Shown in pieces: positions 44,323-44,498 of a stretch of DNA of 44,498 bases; position 1 is the stretch's first letter, and the number at the start of each line of letters is the position of its first letter. Below the pieces are notes generated by a model. The model was not told the DNA's origin. It did not search any database and was given only the letters and a program-made list of their open reading frames with translations. Where the stretch lies: contig NZ_JAGKJI010000054.1 in the NCBI RefSeq assembly GCF_020329485.1, positions 1-44,498 of the forward strand. Reading direction: 5' to 3'. The position numbers were made by a program, and so were the translations under genes. Origin of the DNA: Bradyrhizobium cenepequi. GTDB taxonomy: Bacteria; Pseudomonadota; Alphaproteobacteria; Rhizobiales; Xanthobacteraceae.

Positions 44323-44498
44323 ATGCAGCAGGAACCGGATTTGTCCCTCGGTAAGTTTGGAGACGTTCGCCTCGATAAAAGGGGGCGGCGCTTCTCCGGG
44401 CTATGCTTTGCACGCGCAGCGTCTGTTTGCGCCAGATGGCGCAGGGCGACTGGGCTGCGAACATGGCGTTCTGGCGGTTTGTGAACAATCCACAGGTC
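44323..44498 (+). pseudogene. IS4-type transposase, frameshifted and cut by window end
   Basis: From ATG 44323, the frame opens with LGKFGDVRLDKRG, as in the N-terminal DNA-binding part of IS4-family transposases, then closes at TGA 44482-44484 after 53 codons. From about 44400 a different frame reads SVCLRQMAQGDW and AFWRFVNNPQV (44418-44498), the standard continuation. One missing base between about 44378 and 44400 explains this. The remainder of the gene lies beyond the window. Confidence 0.82.

Noticed and set aside
44183..44488. 101-codon minus-strand frame at the right end
   Set aside because: Opposite the transposase start with no family features; the + strand reading explains the sequence.

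Overview
The window is GC-rich, densely coded chromosomal DNA from an alphaproteobacterium of the Rhizobiales, most likely Bradyrhizobium or a close Nitrobacteraceae relative. Four things point there: the pckA / chvI-chvG / hprK-EIIA-HPr cluster, the ffs-dnaX-ybaB-recR and def-fmt-truA-dapE-dapD gene orders, protein sequences of Bradyrhizobium type, and many dispersed palindromic repeats of the kinds common between Bradyrhizobium genes. I see no prophage, CRISPR array, tRNA or rRNA. The only mobile-element coding sequence is a frameshifted IS4-type transposase start cut off by the right edge.

Layout. 1-600: three non-coding repeat elements. 621-7770: a regulatory and central-carbon cluster, with HPr, EIIA-Man, a short HPr kinase, the ChvG sensor kinase and the ChvI regulator leftward, then a HugZ-like gene and PEP carboxykinase rightward. 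7951-12946: a small hypothetical gene, arginase, an acyl-CoA thioesterase and alpha-glucan phosphorylase. 12941-13856: palindromes, a small secreted protein, and a GIY-YIG nuclease gene enclosed by near-perfect inverted copies of a dispersed repeat. 13969-21960: a hypothetical gene, a DUF2865 protein, pyrE, a GST, a LysE exporter, polA and a membrane acyltransferase. 22140-28472: UDP-glucose dehydrogenase, HrpB helicase, a membrane-anchored aspartic protease and phosphomannomutase/phosphoglucomutase. 28593-31581: an Lrp regulator, a PfkB sugar kinase, NudC and a HIT protein. 31797-34867: SRP RNA, dnaX, ybaB and recR. 34893-38504: two small secreted proteins, an AmpG-like permease and rmuC. 38677-44169: def, fmt, truA, dapE, dapD and a HAD nucleotidase. 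44323-end: the broken transposase.

How the genes fit together. The left cluster joins a phosphorelay that senses nitrogen and carbon state (HPr/EIIA/HprK) to an envelope two-component system and to the gluconeogenic entry enzyme. ugd and the phosphohexomutase supply precursors for surface polysaccharide. ffs, dnaX, ybaB, recR, polA, rmuC and hrpB form an information-processing set. def and fmt act on the N-terminal formyl-methionine cycle, and dapD and dapE are successive steps toward diaminopimelate and lysine.

Most unusual observations: (1) the GIY-YIG gene sits inside a palindrome of the dispersed-repeat family, suggesting an autonomous version of a repeat otherwise found without a gene; (2) two palindromes 37 kb apart differ by a compensated base pair in their arms; (3) PolA keeps its polymerase motifs but has lost all four metal-ligand positions of the 3'-5' proofreading site; (4) three spaced TTAACCAT (CtrA-like) boxes lie with GANTC sites between rmuC and def; (5) a perfect hairpin contains the glgP start codon.
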